Shown here one piece after another: positions 48,201-58,164 of a DNA stretch of 61,140 nucleotides. The stretch spans positions 1 through 61,140 of the forward strand of contig NZ_JOHS01000039.1 of the NCBI RefSeq assembly GCF_000725625.1, given 5' to 3'. The notes beneath the pieces were generated by a model, which was not told the DNA's origin, ran no database searches, and saw nothing but the letters and a program-made list of their open reading frames with translations. The DNA comes from Streptomyces sp. NRRL F-6676. Lineage in GTDB: Bacteria; Actinomycetota; Actinomycetes; Streptomycetales; Streptomycetaceae. The position numbers and the translations under genes are program-made. Each line of letters begins with the position of its first letter. The first letter of the stretch is position 1.

Positions 48201-49167
48201 TGCCGCCGTCGAGGACGACGAGGATGTGCGGCTGGTCCAGCAGCGGCCCGCCGTCGCGCGCGAACCGGGGCCGGTCGGTCAGGCGGTCGGCGAGCAGCTG
48301 CTCCAGTTCGCCCAGGTCGTCACCGAACAGGCGGCGCGTGCCCGCCCCGTCGAACCGGCCCGTCAGCTGGCAGTGCGGAAGCCACTTCGACCAGTCCCAG
48401 CGGCCGGCGGCCCCCGGCGAGGTGACGACCGCCACGACCAGGTCGTCGGGGGAGTGCAGGGTGACGGCCTGCGCCACCAGCGCGCGCGCCGCCGACCGGG
48501 CGCACTCCGGCTCCCCGGAGACCGTCACGTGGTAGAAGGCCCGCAGCGACAGCGCCACCGGCAGCCCGTCCAACTGGCCGTGCACCGCGAGGAACCGCTG
48601 CATGGCACCGGCGCACAGCGGCTCCAGCTCGTCCACCGGCGCGGTCTGCGGGGCCACCAGGGGAGTGGCCAGCTGCTGCGGTCCCAGGCCGATGCGCACC
48701 TGGCCGAAGTCGTCGTCCCGCACCCGCCGTTCCCACACCCGGCTGCCCTCGGCCACCACCGCCCACAACTGCTCCGGCGCGGGGTGCAGATACAACTGAG
48801 CGTCCCGCTGCCGCAGTGCCGTTCGGCGGACCGTGCGCCGGGTCTGGGCCAGATAGCGGAGGTAGTCCCGGCGTACGTCGGCCATTTGCCCCTGCGTACC
48901 GCGACGGTGACGGATGATCTGCGAGACCACCATCGCGGCCGTGGACACCAGCATCAGCACACCCATGATCCGCATGAACGGATGCGCGTTGGGCGAGGCG
49001 AAGTAGAACACCACCGACGAACCCATGCCGAGCGTCGGCAGGACCTGCATCAGCATGCCCTCGTGCTGCCCTCGCGGCAGCTCCGGAGGACCCTCCAATT
49101 GCAGGTCTTCCGCGGGCACTTCGGGCGGCAGGGCACGCGGCGGGCGCTTGACGACGATCTGGCTCAC
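45211..49167 (-). CDS. eccC: type VII secretion FtsK/SpoIIIE ATPase EccC
   Basis: EccC is the motor of the ESX channel and binds the substrate export signal. The 1318-aa product is the fused (CaCb) form: two membrane helices near residues 40-85, then three FtsK-like ATPase domains with Walker A motifs GATGSGKS (about residue 472), GGPQSGKS (about 831) and GESESGKT (about 1116). Domain 1 has a full Walker B (LVLVIDEF); domain 2 has VFLVIDGW and domain 3 LFVLVDDY. GTG 49167 is the start; the Shine-Dalgarno region is weak. It is transcribed divergently from eccD. Confidence 0.95.
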   Translation of the reverse strand: MSQIVVKRPPRALPPEVPAEDLQLEGPPELPRGQHEGMLMQVLPTLGMGSSVVFYFASPNAHPFMRIMGVLMLVSTAAMVVSQIIRHRRGTQGQMADVRRDYLRYLAQTRRTVRRTALRQRDAQLYLHPAPEQLWAVVAEGSRVWERRVRDDDFGQVRIGLGPQQLATPLVAPQTAPVDELEPLCAGAMQRFLAVHGQLDGLPVALSLRAFYHVTVSGEPECARSAARALVAQAVTLHSPDDLVVAVVTSPGAAGRWDWSKWLPHCQLTGRFDGAGTRRLFGDDLGELEQLLADRLTDRPRFARDGGPLLDQPHILVVLDGGMVPPTSVFAGAEGLQGVTIIEVVSGELDQPRGDLSVVVRPDRLWLDSGGGIAFEGVPDGLSLPAAEALARQLAPLRTGGGDDDEPLLANLDFTDLLGLGDAASVDVTRTWRPRSLPERLRVPIGVGENGRPVMLDLKEAAQDGMGPHGLCVGATGSGKSELLRTLVLGLAVTHSSETLNFVLADFKGGATFAGMSQMPHVAAVITNLADDLTQVDRMGDAIRGELQRRQELLRAAGNYANIHDYEKARAAGAPLEPLASLVLVIDEFSELLTAKPDFIDMFIQIGRIGRSLGVHLLLASQRLEEGRLRGLDTYLSYRIGLRTFSAAESRAALGVPDAYHLPSVPGSGYLKFGTDEMVRFKAAYVSGTYRSGGPEASRGSAPAERRPVLFTASAVPVAHPAPEPARTPAARAEDDALADTVLDVVVRRLEGQGVPAHQVWLPPLDRAPTLDQLLPALAVSPERGLQAPEYARPGGLAVPLGLIDKPFEQKREVLYRDFSGAAGHMMVVGGPQSGKSTLLRTLITSFALTHTPHEVQFYCLDFGGGGLAALADLPHVGGVASRLDPERVRRAVAEVAGVLNRREQFFRSHGIDSVPTYRRRRAAGDLPGEAWGDVFLVIDGWGNFKTEYEGLEAVVNDIAGRGLGYGVHVVVSASRYMEVRAALKDQMLGRLELRLGDAMDSEFDRKVAMNVPAGVPGRGQVPEKLHFMSALPRIDSTPSAEDLSEATARLVEAVRGGWQGPAAPTVRLLPRRLPADQLPKGFEFPQHGIAIGIDEASLEPVFVDFDTDPFFLVFGESESGKTNLLRLIAKQIAERYTPAEARIVVGDYRRTMLEAVSEEHLLEYAPMASAMQVHMDAINQFMEMRAPKPDITPQQLRDRSWWSGPQLFVLVDDYELVATGSGNPLAQLVEHLPFARDVGVKFIIARSAAGASRAMYESFMQRVKELGAQGVVLSGDPSEGDILGTVRARPMPPGRGVFVSRKRGTSLIQVGLLQQRH

Positions 49168-49329
49168 CGGAGCATCAATCCCCCTTTACGGACAACCGTC
49201 GATCCCCCCGGCACCCCCGTGGCGACGGTCGTCCTCCGCTGCGGGCGATCCTACTTGTCGGCACTGACACAACGTGCCGGTAGGGTGACGGCCGCAGCGT
49301 GCGCATCCGCGAACAGGGGGGCAGTGAAG
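49168..49329. promoter_or_regulatory. divergent promoter region of eccC and eccD
   Basis: A -10-like TAGGGT faces eccD at 49281-49286, and TAGGAT faces eccC on the minus strand at about 49249-49254. Neither has a convincing -35 at normal spacing. The two hexamers lie only about 27 bases apart, so the two promoters may compete. Confidence 0.35.
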
Positions 49330-50799
49330 GTGAGTACGACGACGGCCACGGGCTTCTGCAGAGTCACCGTCGTGGCGCCCGACAGCCGGATCGACGTCGC
49401 GCTGCCGGTGGACATCGCCGTCGCCGACATCTACCCGGAGATCCTCCGCCTGACCGGCCAGACCCAGCCCGTCGGCACGCCCACCGGCTACCACCTGGTG
49501 CGGCGCGACGGCCGGGTCCTCGACGGCGCCCGCACCCTCGCCGACGAACGGGTGCTCGACGGGGAGGTGCTCGGCCTGCGCCCCTTCGCCGAGTCGCTCC
49601 CGCCCGCCGTGCACGACGACGTCTCCGACGCCGTGGCCTCCGCCGTCGTCCGCGACCGGCACCTGTGGAGCGAGGACCTGCTGCGGATCGCCGGCCTGAC
49701 CGGCGGCGCACTGCTGTTGCTGCTGTGCGGCTTCGTCCTGTGGTACGCCGACCCGGTCCGTCACGACATGCACGGCCTGCCCGGCGTCCTCGCCGGTGGT
49801 CTCGGCGTGCTGCTGACCGCCTTCGCGGGCGTCCGGGCGCGGGTGTACGCCGACCGGGCCGCCGCCGTCGCCGTGGGCCTCGGCGCGCTGCCCCTGCTGA
49901 TGATCGCCGGCTCCGGGATCGTCGCGCCGGCCGACGGTCAGGGCCCCGGCAAGTTGCAGTTCCTGCTCGGCTGCGCGGTCCTGCTGGTCGCCTCGCTCGT
50001 CCTGGTCGTCCTCACCCCCGGCGGGGACGCTCCCTTCGTGGCCGCCGGCCTCCTGGCCGCGGCCGGCACCCTGGCCGCCTTCGTCGCCCTGCTCGCCGAC
50101 GCCTCCGCCACGGAGGCCGCCTCGGTGTGCGCTCCGGTCGCCCTCGGCCTGGTCGCCTTCCTGCCCGGCCTCTCCGCCCGCTTCGCCCGGCTGCCCATCG
50201 GCTACGCGCCTCCGCGCTCCGCGAGCCAGGACGCCTTCGACCCCGACGCCCCGCCGGCCGCGGACGCCGAACCGCTGGACGCCGAACGCATCGCCGCCCA
50301 GGCCCGCCGCGGCCACGAGATGCTCCTCGGCCTCGTCGGCGGCACCTCGGCCGTGGTGGTAGCCGCCGCGGCCGTCCTCGGCTTCTCCGACGACGTCTGG
50401 GCGCAGCTCCTCGCCCTCGCCGCCGGGCTCGCCATGCTGATCCGCGCGCGCCTGTTCCGCTACACCTCCCAGGTGACCTGCGTCCTGGCCGCCGGACTCG
50501 CCACGATCGCGCTGCTGCTGCTCGGCCTCGCCCTGAACCCGCCCACCGGCGCCCTCACCGAGTTCGTGCTGCACGACGACCGCGGCGCCCTCGACCTGCG
50601 CACCGCCTGGCTCACCGCGGCCGTCGCCGCCGGCGCCGCGCTGATCACGGCGATCGGACTGATCGTCCCCCGCAAGGGGCTGTCCCCCTTCTGGGGCCGC
50701 TTCCTCGACCTCACCGAGGGTGCCGTGCTCCTCGTCCTGGTCCCGCTCTGTCTGGCGGTCCTGGGCGTGCTCTCGGACGTACGCTCGATGCTCGGCTAG
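49330..50799 (+). CDS. eccD: type VII secretion integral membrane protein EccD
   Basis: EccD forms the membrane vestibule of the ESX channel. The 489-aa product has an N-terminal ubiquitin-like domain (CRVTVVAPDSRIDVALPVDIAVADI...GYHLVRRDGRVLDGARTLADERVLDG) followed by eleven or so hydrophobic helices from about residue 115 to the end. I chose GTG 49330, nine bases after a GGGGGG run; GTG 49324 would add two residues. It completes the EccB-C-D-E set of the window. Confidence 0.92.
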   Translation: MSTTTATGFCRVTVVAPDSRIDVALPVDIAVADIYPEILRLTGQTQPVGTPTGYHLVRRDGRVLDGARTLADERVLDGEVLGLRPFAESLPPAVHDDVSDAVASAVVRDRHLWSEDLLRIAGLTGGALLLLLCGFVLWYADPVRHDMHGLPGVLAGGLGVLLTAFAGVRARVYADRAAAVAVGLGALPLLMIAGSGIVAPADGQGPGKLQFLLGCAVLLVASLVLVVLTPGGDAPFVAAGLLAAAGTLAAFVALLADASATEAASVCAPVALGLVAFLPGLSARFARLPIGYAPPRSASQDAFDPDAPPAADAEPLDAERIAAQARRGHEMLLGLVGGTSAVVVAAAAVLGFSDDVWAQLLALAAGLAMLIRARLFRYTSQVTCVLAAGLATIALLLLGLALNPPTGALTEFVLHDDRGALDLRTAWLTAAVAAGAALITAIGLIVPRKGLSPFWGRFLDLTEGAVLLVLVPLCLAVLGVLSDVRSMLG

Positions 50800-51017
50800 G
50801 AAGCCCCGCGAACCGAACGCAGACCGGGCCCGGAAGCCGCCCGGCGGAGCGGGCCGCTCGCACTGGTACTCTGGCTGACGGCCATGTGCGCCCGTACCCC
50901 CCAGCCCCCAGGGCTCCGGTGGTCGCGCCCGTCGGCCCGCCTTCCGAGTAACGGAAGCTCCCCCGAGATGCAGACCGGGGGCGCTCGGAGGCATTTCGGA
51001 GACTACGAGGAGTACAC

Positions 51018-51305
51018 GTGTCGCTCGACGCCGCTGTGAAGAAGCAGATCATCACCGAGTTCGGTACCAAGGAGGGCGACACCGGCTCCCCCGAGGTCCA
51101 GGTCGCACTGCTGTCCCGCCGCATCTCGGACCTGACCGAGCACCTCAAGACCCACAAGCACGACCACCACTCCCGTCGTGGTCTGCTGATCCTGGTCGGT
51201 CAGCGCCGCCGGCTGCTGCAGTACCTGGCCAAGAAGGACATCCAGCGCTTCCGTACGCTGGTCGACCGCCTCGGCATCCGCCGCGGTGCGGCGGGCGCCC
51301 GGTAG
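51018..51305 (+). CDS. rpsO: 30S ribosomal protein S15
   Basis: S15 binds 16S rRNA early in 30S assembly. The 95-aa length is a little more than the usual 89 and the sequence is typical: [39 protein letters not shown] and [13 protein letters not shown] 51018 has GAGGAG nearby. It precedes pnp, the standard bacterial order. The 218 bases between eccD and rpsO contain a -10-like TACTCT (near 50870) but no clear -35. Confidence 0.97.
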   Translation: MSLDAAVKKQIITEFGTKEGDTGSPEVQVALLSRRISDLTEHLKTHKHDHHSRRGLLILVGQRRRLLQYLAKKDIQRFRTLVDRLGIRRGAAGAR

Positions 51306-51314
51306 TACGCCGTG

Positions 51315-51353
51315 AAGGGAGCGGTTCCCGAACCGATCGGGGGCCGCTCCCTT
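51315..51353 (+). terminator. stem-loop with T-run after rpsO
   Basis: AAGGGAGCGG (51315-51324) pairs with CCGCTCCCTT (51343-51352); an inner TCCCGA/TCGGGG stem extends it, and CTTT follows. It can act as a partial terminator between rpsO and pnp or as an RNase III processing site, as reported for this operon in Streptomyces. Confidence 0.7.
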
Positions 51354-51698
51354 TGCCGTACGTGCGGAAACGTGCGCGCTGTCAGTGCCGCTTTGTAGTG
51401 TGGTGGCACAACGCAATACGCACGACACGAAAACAGCACGAAAAAGCACCACCCAGCACGACCCAGCACGACACGGACACACGCAGAGCACGGCGGTGCG
51501 TACCGCACGGCACTGCGTACGGCCGAACGAGGAGAAGCGCGGCCGAGCCGCCGCCGGTCCTCGGTAGTGGCCCCCGGGCACACGCCCCGGGTGCTTCGAT
51601 CGAAGACCGGCCCGCACCGCAGGAAGCGCTTCTCCACCCCTGTCCCCCCGCCACACGGGCGGCCCGGGACGAAAGACGAAACGTAGGAGAAAACGCTG
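51354..51698 (+). promoter_or_regulatory. long pnp leader region
   Basis: These 345 bases hold no gene that I can support. They contain repeated CAGCACGA words (51430-51480), a -10-like TAGTGT (near 51397) without a good -35, and a perfect 12-bp palindrome CTTCGATCGAAG at 51594-51605 next to a CCCGGG-rich dyad. PNPase genes are classically autoregulated through such leaders, so regulation here is plausible. Confidence 0.4.
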
Positions 51699-53915
51699 GT
51701 GGAGAACGAGACCCACTACGCCGAGGCCGTCATCGACAACGGCTCCTTCGGCACCCGCACCATCCGCTTCGAGACCGGCCGCCTCGCCAAGCAGGCCGCC
51801 GGCTCCGCCGTGGCCTACCTGGACGACGACACCATGGTGCTGTCGGCCACCACCGCCTCGAAGAACCCCAAGGACCAGCTCGACTTCTTCCCCCTCACGG
51901 TGGACGTCGAGGAGCGGATGTACGCCGCCGGCAAGATCCCCGGCAGCTTCTTCCGCCGCGAGGGCCGGCCCTCCGAGGACGCGATCCTCACCTGCCGCCT
52001 CATCGACCGCCCGCTGCGCCCGTCCTTCAAGAAGGGCCTGCGCAACGAGATCCAGGTCGTCGAGACGATCATGGCGCTCAACCCCGACCACCTGTACGAC
52101 GTCGTCGCGATCAACGCCGCGTCCGCGTCCACGCAGCTCGCCGGGCTGCCCTTCTCGGGCCCGATCGGCGGCACCCGTGTCGCGCTGATCAACAACCAGT
52201 GGGTGGCCTTCCCGACCCACACCGAGCTCGAGGACGCCGTCTTCGACATGGTGGTCGCCGGCCGCGTCCTGGAGGACGGCGACGTCGCGATCATGATGGT
52301 CGAGGCCGAGGCCACCGAGAAGACGATCCAGCTCGTCAAGGGCGGTGCCGAGGCGCCGACCGAGGAGGTCGTCGCCGCCGGTCTCGAGGCCGCGAAGCCC
52401 TTCATCAAGGTGCTCTGCAAGGCCCAGTCGGACCTCGCCGCCAAGGCCGCCAAGCCGACCGGCGAGTTCCCGATCTTCCTGGACTACCAGGACGACGTGC
52501 TCCAGGCGCTCACCGGTGCCGTCCGCCCCGAGCTGGCCCAGGCGCTCACCATCGCCGGCAAGCAGGAGCGCGAGGCCGAGCTGGACCGCGTCAAGGGTCT
52601 GGCCGCCGAGAAGCTGCTGCCCGAGTTCGAGGGCCGCGAGAAGGAGATCTCCGCCGCGTACCGCGCGCTGACCAAGTCCCTGGTCCGCGAGCGCGTCATC
52701 AAGGAGAAGAAGCGCATCGACGGCCGCGGTGTCACCGACATCCGCACCCTGGCCGCCGAGGTCGAGGCCATCCCGCGCGTGCACGGCTCGGCGCTGTTCG
52801 AGCGTGGCGAGACCCAGATCCTGGGCGTCACCACCCTCAACATGCTCCGCATGGAGCAGCAGCTCGACACCCTCTCCCCGGTGACGCGCAAGCGCTACAT
52901 GCACAACTACAACTTCCCGCCGTACTCCACCGGTGAGACCGGTCGCGTCGGCTCCCCCAAGCGCCGCGAGATCGGCCACGGTGCCCTCGCCGAGCGCGCC
53001 CTGGTGCCGGTGCTCCCGGCCCGCGAGGAGTTCCCCTACGCGATCCGCCAGGTCTCCGAGGCGCTCGGCTCCAACGGCTCGACGTCCATGGGCTCGGTCT
53101 GCGCCTCCACCATGTCGCTGCTCAACGCCGGTGTGCCCCTGAAGGCCCCGGTCGCCGGCATCGCCATGGGCCTCATCTCCCAGGAGGTCGAGGGCGAGAC
53201 GCACTACGTCACGCTGACCGACATCCTCGGCGCCGAGGACGCCTTCGGCGACATGGACTTCAAGGTCGCCGGCACCAAGGAGTTCGTCACCGCCCTCCAG
53301 CTCGACACCAAGCTGGACGGCATCCCGGCCTCCGTGCTGGCCGCGGCCCTCAAGCAGGCCCGCGACGCCCGCCTCCACATCCTCGACGTGATGATGGAGG
53401 CCATCGACCGGCCCGACGAGATGTCCCCGAACGCCCCGCGGATCATCACCGTCAAGATCCCGGTCGACAAGATCGGTGAGGTCATCGGCCCGAAGGGCAA
53501 GATGATCAACCAGATCCAGGAGGACACCGGCGCCGAGATCACGATCGAGGACGACGGCACCATCTACATCGGTGCCGCCGACGGCCCCTCCGCCGAGGCC
53601 GCCCGCACCACGATCAACGGCATCGCCAACCCGACGATGCCCGAGGTCGGCGAGCGCTACCTGGGTACGGTCGTGAAGACGACGACCTTCGGTGCGTTCG
53701 TCTCCCTGCTGCCCGGCAAGGACGGTCTGCTGCACATCTCGCAGATCCGCAAGCTGGCCGGCGGCAAGCGTGTGGAGAACGTCGAGGACGTGCTCGGTGT
53801 GGGCCACAAGGTCCAGGTTGAGATCGCCGAGATCGACTCCCGCGGCAAGCTCTCCCTCATCCCCGTGATCGAGGGCGAAGGCGACGACGAGAAGAAGGAC
53901 GACGGCGACAAGTGA
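51699..53915 (+). CDS. pnp: polyribonucleotide nucleotidyltransferase (PNPase)
   Basis: PNPase degrades RNA phosphorolytically from the 3' end and, in Streptomyces, also adds 3' tails. The 738-aa product has two RNase PH domains (about residues 12-145 and 325-545; the second with [21 protein letters not shown]), a KH domain ([17 protein letters not shown] near 590) and an S1 domain ([20 protein letters not shown] near 655). GTG 51699 has TAGGAG ten bases upstream. Its stop overlaps the GTG of the M16 peptidase gene. Confidence 0.96.
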   Translation: MENETHYAEAVIDNGSFGTRTIRFETGRLAKQAAGSAVAYLDDDTMVLSATTASKNPKDQLDFFPLTVDVEERMYAAGKIPGSFFRREGRPSEDAILTCRLIDRPLRPSFKKGLRNEIQVVETIMALNPDHLYDVVAINAASASTQLAGLPFSGPIGGTRVALINNQWVAFPTHTELEDAVFDMVVAGRVLEDGDVAIMMVEAEATEKTIQLVKGGAEAPTEEVVAAGLEAAKPFIKVLCKAQSDLAAKAAKPTGEFPIFLDYQDDVLQALTGAVRPELAQALTIAGKQEREAELDRVKGLAAEKLLPEFEGREKEISAAYRALTKSLVRERVIKEKKRIDGRGVTDIRTLAAEVEAIPRVHGSALFERGETQILGVTTLNMLRMEQQLDTLSPVTRKRYMHNYNFPPYSTGETGRVGSPKRREIGHGALAERALVPVLPAREEFPYAIRQVSEALGSNGSTSMGSVCASTMSLLNAGVPLKAPVAGIAMGLISQEVEGETHYVTLTDILGAEDAFGDMDFKVAGTKEFVTALQLDTKLDGIPASVLAAALKQARDARLHILDVMMEAIDRPDEMSPNAPRIITVKIPVDKIGEVIGPKGKMINQIQEDTGAEITIEDDGTIYIGAADGPSAEAARTTINGIANPTMPEVGERYLGTVVKTTTFGAFVSLLPGKDGLLHISQIRKLAGGKRVENVEDVLGVGHKVQVEIAEIDSRGKLSLIPVIEGEGDDEKKDDGDK

Positions 53916-55291
53916 CGTCCCGTGGCTCCAAGGCGACGGCCCGCACCTCCTCGGAGGCGCGGGCCGTCGCCCGTACCCAAACCCTCATCAAGGGCAGCAA
54001 CGGCATCGGCACCGTCCGCAGGACCACCCTCCCGGGCGGCCTGCGCGTCGTCACCGAGACGCTGCCCTCCGTACGCTCCGCCACCTTCGGCATCTGGGCC
54101 CACGTCGGCTCCCGCGACGAGACGCCCGCGCTGAACGGCGCCACCCACTACCTCGAGCACCTGCTCTTCAAGGGCACCGCCCGGCGTAGCGCCCTGGACA
54201 TCTCCGCCGCGATCGACGCGGTCGGCGGCGAGATGAACGCGTTCACGGCGAAGGAGTACACGTGCTACTACGCACGCGTGCTCGACAGCGACCTTCCCCT
54301 GGCCATCGACGTCGTGTGCGACATGCTCACCGGCTCCCTGATCCGCGAGGAGGACGTCGACGTCGAACGCGGCGCGATCCTCGAGGAGATCGCGATGACC
54401 GAGGACGACCCGGGCGACTGCGTGCACGATCTGTTCGCGCATACCATGTTCGGCGACAACGCCCTCGGCCGCCCCGTCCTCGGCACGGTCGACACCGTCA
54501 ACGCGCTGACCGCCGACCGGATACGCCGCTTCTACAAGAGGCACTACGACCCGACCCACCTCGTCGTCGCCTGCGCCGGCAACGTCGACCACGCCAAGGT
54601 CGTACGCCAGGTCCGCGCCGCCTTCGAACGCGTGGACGCCCTCAGCCGCCCCGACGCCGTCCCGGTCGAGCCCCGCTCCGGCCGGCGCACTCTGCGGGCC
54701 GGCGGTCGCGTGGAGCTGCTCGGCCGCAAGACCGAACAGGCGCACGTCGTGCTCGGCATGCCGGGCCTGTCCCGCACCGACGACCGCCGCTGGGCACTGG
54801 GCGTGCTCAACACCGCCCTCGGCGGCGGCATGTCGTCCCGCCTCTTCCAGGAGGTCCGCGAGAAGCGCGGCCTGGCCTACAGCGTGTACTCGTACACCTC
54901 GGGCTTCGCCGACTGCGGACTGTTCGGCGTGTACGCCGGCTGCCGGCCCAGCCAGGTGCACGACGTGCTCAAGATCTGCCGCGACGAGCTCGACCACGTC
55001 GCCGAGCACGGACTGTCCGACGAGGAGGTCGACCGCGCCATCGGCCAGCTCCGTGGCTCCACGGTGCTCGGCCTGGAGGACACCGGCGCGCTGATGAACC
55101 GTATCGGCAAGAGCGAACTGTGCTGGGGCGACCAGATGTCCGTCGACGACATGCTGGCCCGGATCACCGAGGTCACCCCGGACGACGTCCGCGCGGTCGC
55201 CCGCGAGATCCTGGGACGGCGCCCCTCGCTGTCGGTCATAGGCCCGCTCAAGGACAAGCAGGCCGCCCGGCTGCACGACGCGGTCGCGTAG
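53912..55291 (+). CDS. M16 family zinc metallopeptidase
   Basis: The 459-aa protein has the inverted zinc motif H79-Y-L-E-H83 ([12 protein letters not shown]), the downstream Glu region [18 protein letters not shown], and the C-terminal half-domain motif [19 protein letters not shown]. It belongs to the processing-peptidase/PqqL group. The GTG start overlaps pnp by four bases, so the two are coupled, an arrangement common in actinobacteria. The substrate is unknown. Confidence 0.92.
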   Translation: MTSRGSKATARTSSEARAVARTQTLIKGSNGIGTVRRTTLPGGLRVVTETLPSVRSATFGIWAHVGSRDETPALNGATHYLEHLLFKGTARRSALDISAAIDAVGGEMNAFTAKEYTCYYARVLDSDLPLAIDVVCDMLTGSLIREEDVDVERGAILEEIAMTEDDPGDCVHDLFAHTMFGDNALGRPVLGTVDTVNALTADRIRRFYKRHYDPTHLVVACAGNVDHAKVVRQVRAAFERVDALSRPDAVPVEPRSGRRTLRAGGRVELLGRKTEQAHVVLGMPGLSRTDDRRWALGVLNTALGGGMSSRLFQEVREKRGLAYSVYSYTSGFADCGLFGVYAGCRPSQVHDVLKICRDELDHVAEHGLSDEEVDRAIGQLRGSTVLGLEDTGALMNRIGKSELCWGDQMSVDDMLARITEVTPDDVRAVAREILGRRPSLSVIGPLKDKQAARLHDAVA

Positions 55292-55317
55292 CCCCTTTCC
55301 GGCAAGCCGGCAGTCGG

Positions 55318-55349
55318 TACGTCGATACATCGGCACATCGGTACATCGA
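55318..55349. repeat. four tandem 8-bp units before dapB
   Basis: TACGTCGA, TACATCGG, CACATCGG and TACATCGA follow one another exactly, then TAAGGA, which is also the dapB ribosome binding region. The row lies 16 bases before the dapB ATG. Confidence 0.7.
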
Positions 55350-55352
55350 TAA

Positions 55353-56117
<765 letters not shown>

Positions 56118-56205
56118 GCCGGCGGCCCACCCGAGAAACCTTCGGGAGGCCCGCAGAACCCACCCAGAAACCCTCGCGGAACACCCGAGAAAAGCAGCCT
56201 GCCTC

Positions 56206-56706
56206 ATGCGTGCGAAGATCACCTATTTCGTCACGGCCGCCGTCCTGGTCGTCTACTTCGTCCTGGTCGGCAGCCGCGGGGTGCTGCTGATCGAGAACGG
56301 CACCGCCATCACCGTCACCTTCGGCGTCGCCGTACTGGTCCTGCCGGTGATCGGGCTGTGGTTCCTGTGGAAGAACACCCAGTTCGTGCGCCGGGCCAAC
56401 CGGCTCGCCGCCGAGCTCGACGCGGAGGGGGGCCTCCCGGTCGACGAGCTGAGGCGCACGCCCAGCGGGCGCATCGACCGTGACTCGGCCGACGAGGTCT
56501 TCGCCCGGCGCCGGGCCGAGACCGAAGAGGCCCCGGACGACTGGCGCAGCTGGTTCCGGCTCGCCATCGCCTACCACGACGCCCGCGACGTCCCGCGCGC
56601 CCGCAAGGCGATGCAGCGGGCGATCACCCTGCACGCCACGAACGGGACGGGCGTCGGGGACGGCACGAACAGCACGGGCAGTACCGAGGACGCGGTCGGG
56701 GCGTAG
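56206..56706 (+). CDS. small membrane protein with TPR-like tail
   Basis: The 166-aa product has two N-terminal membrane helices (YFVTAAVLVVYFVLVGSRGVLL and TVTFGVAVLVLPVIGLWFLW) and a soluble tail with WRSWFRLAIAYHDARDVPRARKAMQRAI, which looks like a TPR-type helix pair. A gene like this follows dapB in Streptomyces as I recall. ATG 56206 begins the conserved part; upstream in-frame sequence is shadow of dapB. Confidence 0.75.
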   Translation: MRAKITYFVTAAVLVVYFVLVGSRGVLLIENGTAITVTFGVAVLVLPVIGLWFLWKNTQFVRRANRLAAELDAEGGLPVDELRRTPSGRIDRDSADEVFARRRAETEEAPDDWRSWFRLAIAYHDARDVPRARKAMQRAITLHATNGTGVGDGTNSTGSTEDAVGA

Positions 56707-56755
56707 CCGGGGCGTCATCCGCCCCAGCCGGTGCGCCTCCCGCTCAGCCGGGGCA

Positions 56756-57316
56756 TCACCCGCCCAGCCGATGCTCCTCGGCCCACGCCTCGACCGTGTC
56801 CGCCGCCCGGTCGAAGGCGTCCGGACGCGCCAGGAAGTCCGCGTCGTGCGTGGTCAGCAGCGGTACCGGCCCGTCCGTCGCACGACCCCGGCGGACCAGC
56901 GTCAGCGCCTGGCCCTGAACCGTGCGCGGCAGACCGAGCCAGCGCACCGGCTGCTGGGCCGTGCGCACCGCGACCACCTGTTCCCACGGCACGGTGGTGG
57001 TGCGGAAGAACGCCACCCGGCGCAGTCCGCGCCCGCTCACCCAGACACCCGTGCGCAGCAGCCGCAGCGCGCCCAGGATGACCACCAGGGCGGCACCGAG
57101 GCAGCCCACGGCGGTGGACAGCGTGCCGGTGAACGCGATGATGACCGCGGCGAAGAGGACGTACGAGGCGAGCAGCAGCAACAGCGCCGCCGCGGCGACC
57201 CGCCAGGGACCGGGCCGGTACGGACGGCGCCAGTGGTCGCGGTCCTCGTAAGGCAGAGCACGGTCGTCCGCCGCCTCGTCGAACACCCGATCGGCCGTCA
57301 GGAAGGGCAGGGGCAC
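56756..57316 (-). CDS. membrane protein with PH-like domain
   Basis: The 186-aa product has two membrane helices (about residues 40-85) followed by a small beta-rich domain (GVWVSGRGLRRVAFFRTTTVPWEQVVAVRT) typical of bacterial PH-type (bPH2) proteins. GTG 57316 is used. Its stop is 49 bases from the convergent gene downstream of dapB. The function is unknown. The 230 bases upstream contain a repeated GGAGTGCCAC word but no gene. Confidence 0.75.
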   Translation of the reverse strand: MPLPFLTADRVFDEAADDRALPYEDRDHWRRPYRPGPWRVAAAALLLLLASYVLFAAVIIAFTGTLSTAVGCLGAALVVILGALRLLRTGVWVSGRGLRRVAFFRTTTVPWEQVVAVRTAQQPVRWLGLPRTVQGQALTLVRRGRATDGPVPLLTTHDADFLARPDAFDRAADTVEAWAEEHRLGG

Positions 57317-57546
57317 GTCTGTTCCTCACTCGGTCCACGCACGGAGATGCGGTGAGGCTACCGAGCGGTGCCGCCGGTCACCACCCCAGGGCGGCCGGTG
57401 GAGTGCCACGCGGACTGTGGAGTGCCACTTGGACTGCCGGAGCGCGCCCACCGCCCCCGGCCGGCAGCCGGCCTCGCGCGCCGGCAGCCCGCCGTGCAGA
57501 TCGTGCGTCCGTCTCGCGCGCCGGGAGTCACCGCGCGCTCCGGGAC

Positions 57547-57786
57547 TCAACGGCCGTCGGAGGCCACGGGCTGCTGCGTCTTCGTGGTCGCGTGGTCAAG
57601 CGAGAGCGCGGGCATGCCGATGAGCAGGGCGCCGACGAGCGCGGCGACGATGGTGAGCCCCATCAGCCAGCGCCCGGCTATCTGCCCGGCGGGGGCCCGC
57701 CGCCGGGGCGGGGGAGTGACATTGCTGCGGAACCTGTCGGCTTCGGCGACGAAGGCGAACGGGACGGGCTCGCGCCGGCGGAACAT
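57547..57786 (-). CDS. small hypothetical membrane protein
   Basis: The 79-aa product starts MFRRREPVPFAFVAEADRFR, has one membrane helix (LMGLTIVAALVGALLIGMPAL) and a short polar tail. The ATG is well placed but the Shine-Dalgarno site is weak (AAGGAT, about 13 bases upstream). It occupies the place where I would expect thyX before dapA. I do not recognise a family. Confidence 0.55.
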   Translation of the reverse strand: MFRRREPVPFAFVAEADRFRSNVTPPPRRRAPAGQIAGRWLMGLTIVAALVGALLIGMPALSLDHATTKTQQPVASDGR

Positions 57787-58012
57787 GGGAGGTGCCGATC
57801 CTTTCGGGGTCGTGGGAACGAGGGACAGAGGTCCGAGCGATCGAACGAATCCCTCTCACCAACACAGACGAACGAATGCCTCGATTGGTGCCCGCAATCA
57901 CCGTTTTCACGGAAGTTCACGGAAGTTCGCAGGACTCGCCGGGTCTGGAGGATTCGCCGGGCTTCGCCCGCCCCGGGAACGTACGTACGGTCAGCCTCTG
58001 GAGGTGTCCGGA

Positions 58013-58042
58013 TTGCGGCATTTCACGAGGTTCACTTAGCCT
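58013..58042 (+). promoter_or_regulatory. candidate dapA promoter
   Basis: TTGCGG (58013-58018) and TAGCCT (58037-58042) are 18 bases apart and point at dapA, giving a leader of about 115 bases. A second -10-like TAGCGT (58152-58157) seven bases before the ATG could give a leaderless transcript. Upstream, at 57905-57930, TTCACGGAAG is directly repeated. Confidence 0.45.
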
Positions 58043-58054
58043 GAACAAACGGGC

Positions 58055-58090
58055 CCGGCACTGCTTGAACCCCCGAGCAGGCAGTGCCGG
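58055..58090 (+). terminator. stem-loop in the dapA leader
   Basis: CCGGCACTGC (58055-58064) pairs perfectly with GCAGTGCCGG (58081-58090). If the candidate promoter just upstream is used, this hairpin would lie near the transcript's 5' end and could attenuate or stabilise it. Confidence 0.45.
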
Positions 58091-58164
58091 ACCCCACCTT
58101 CGTCACGGCTTGTCGCCTCCCCCGAGGGCAGACCACGCCCTGAGCAACGAGTAGCGTGTTACCC

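Noticed and set aside
51385..51567. A 60-codon frame in the pnp leader
   Set aside because: It is low-complexity with no similarity I recognise, and the region fits a long untranslated leader.
57317..57546. A hidden small gene between the PH-domain gene and the 79-aa gene
   Set aside because: Frames there are short, lack ribosome binding sites and contain a repeated GGAGTGCCAC word; nothing coding is supported.
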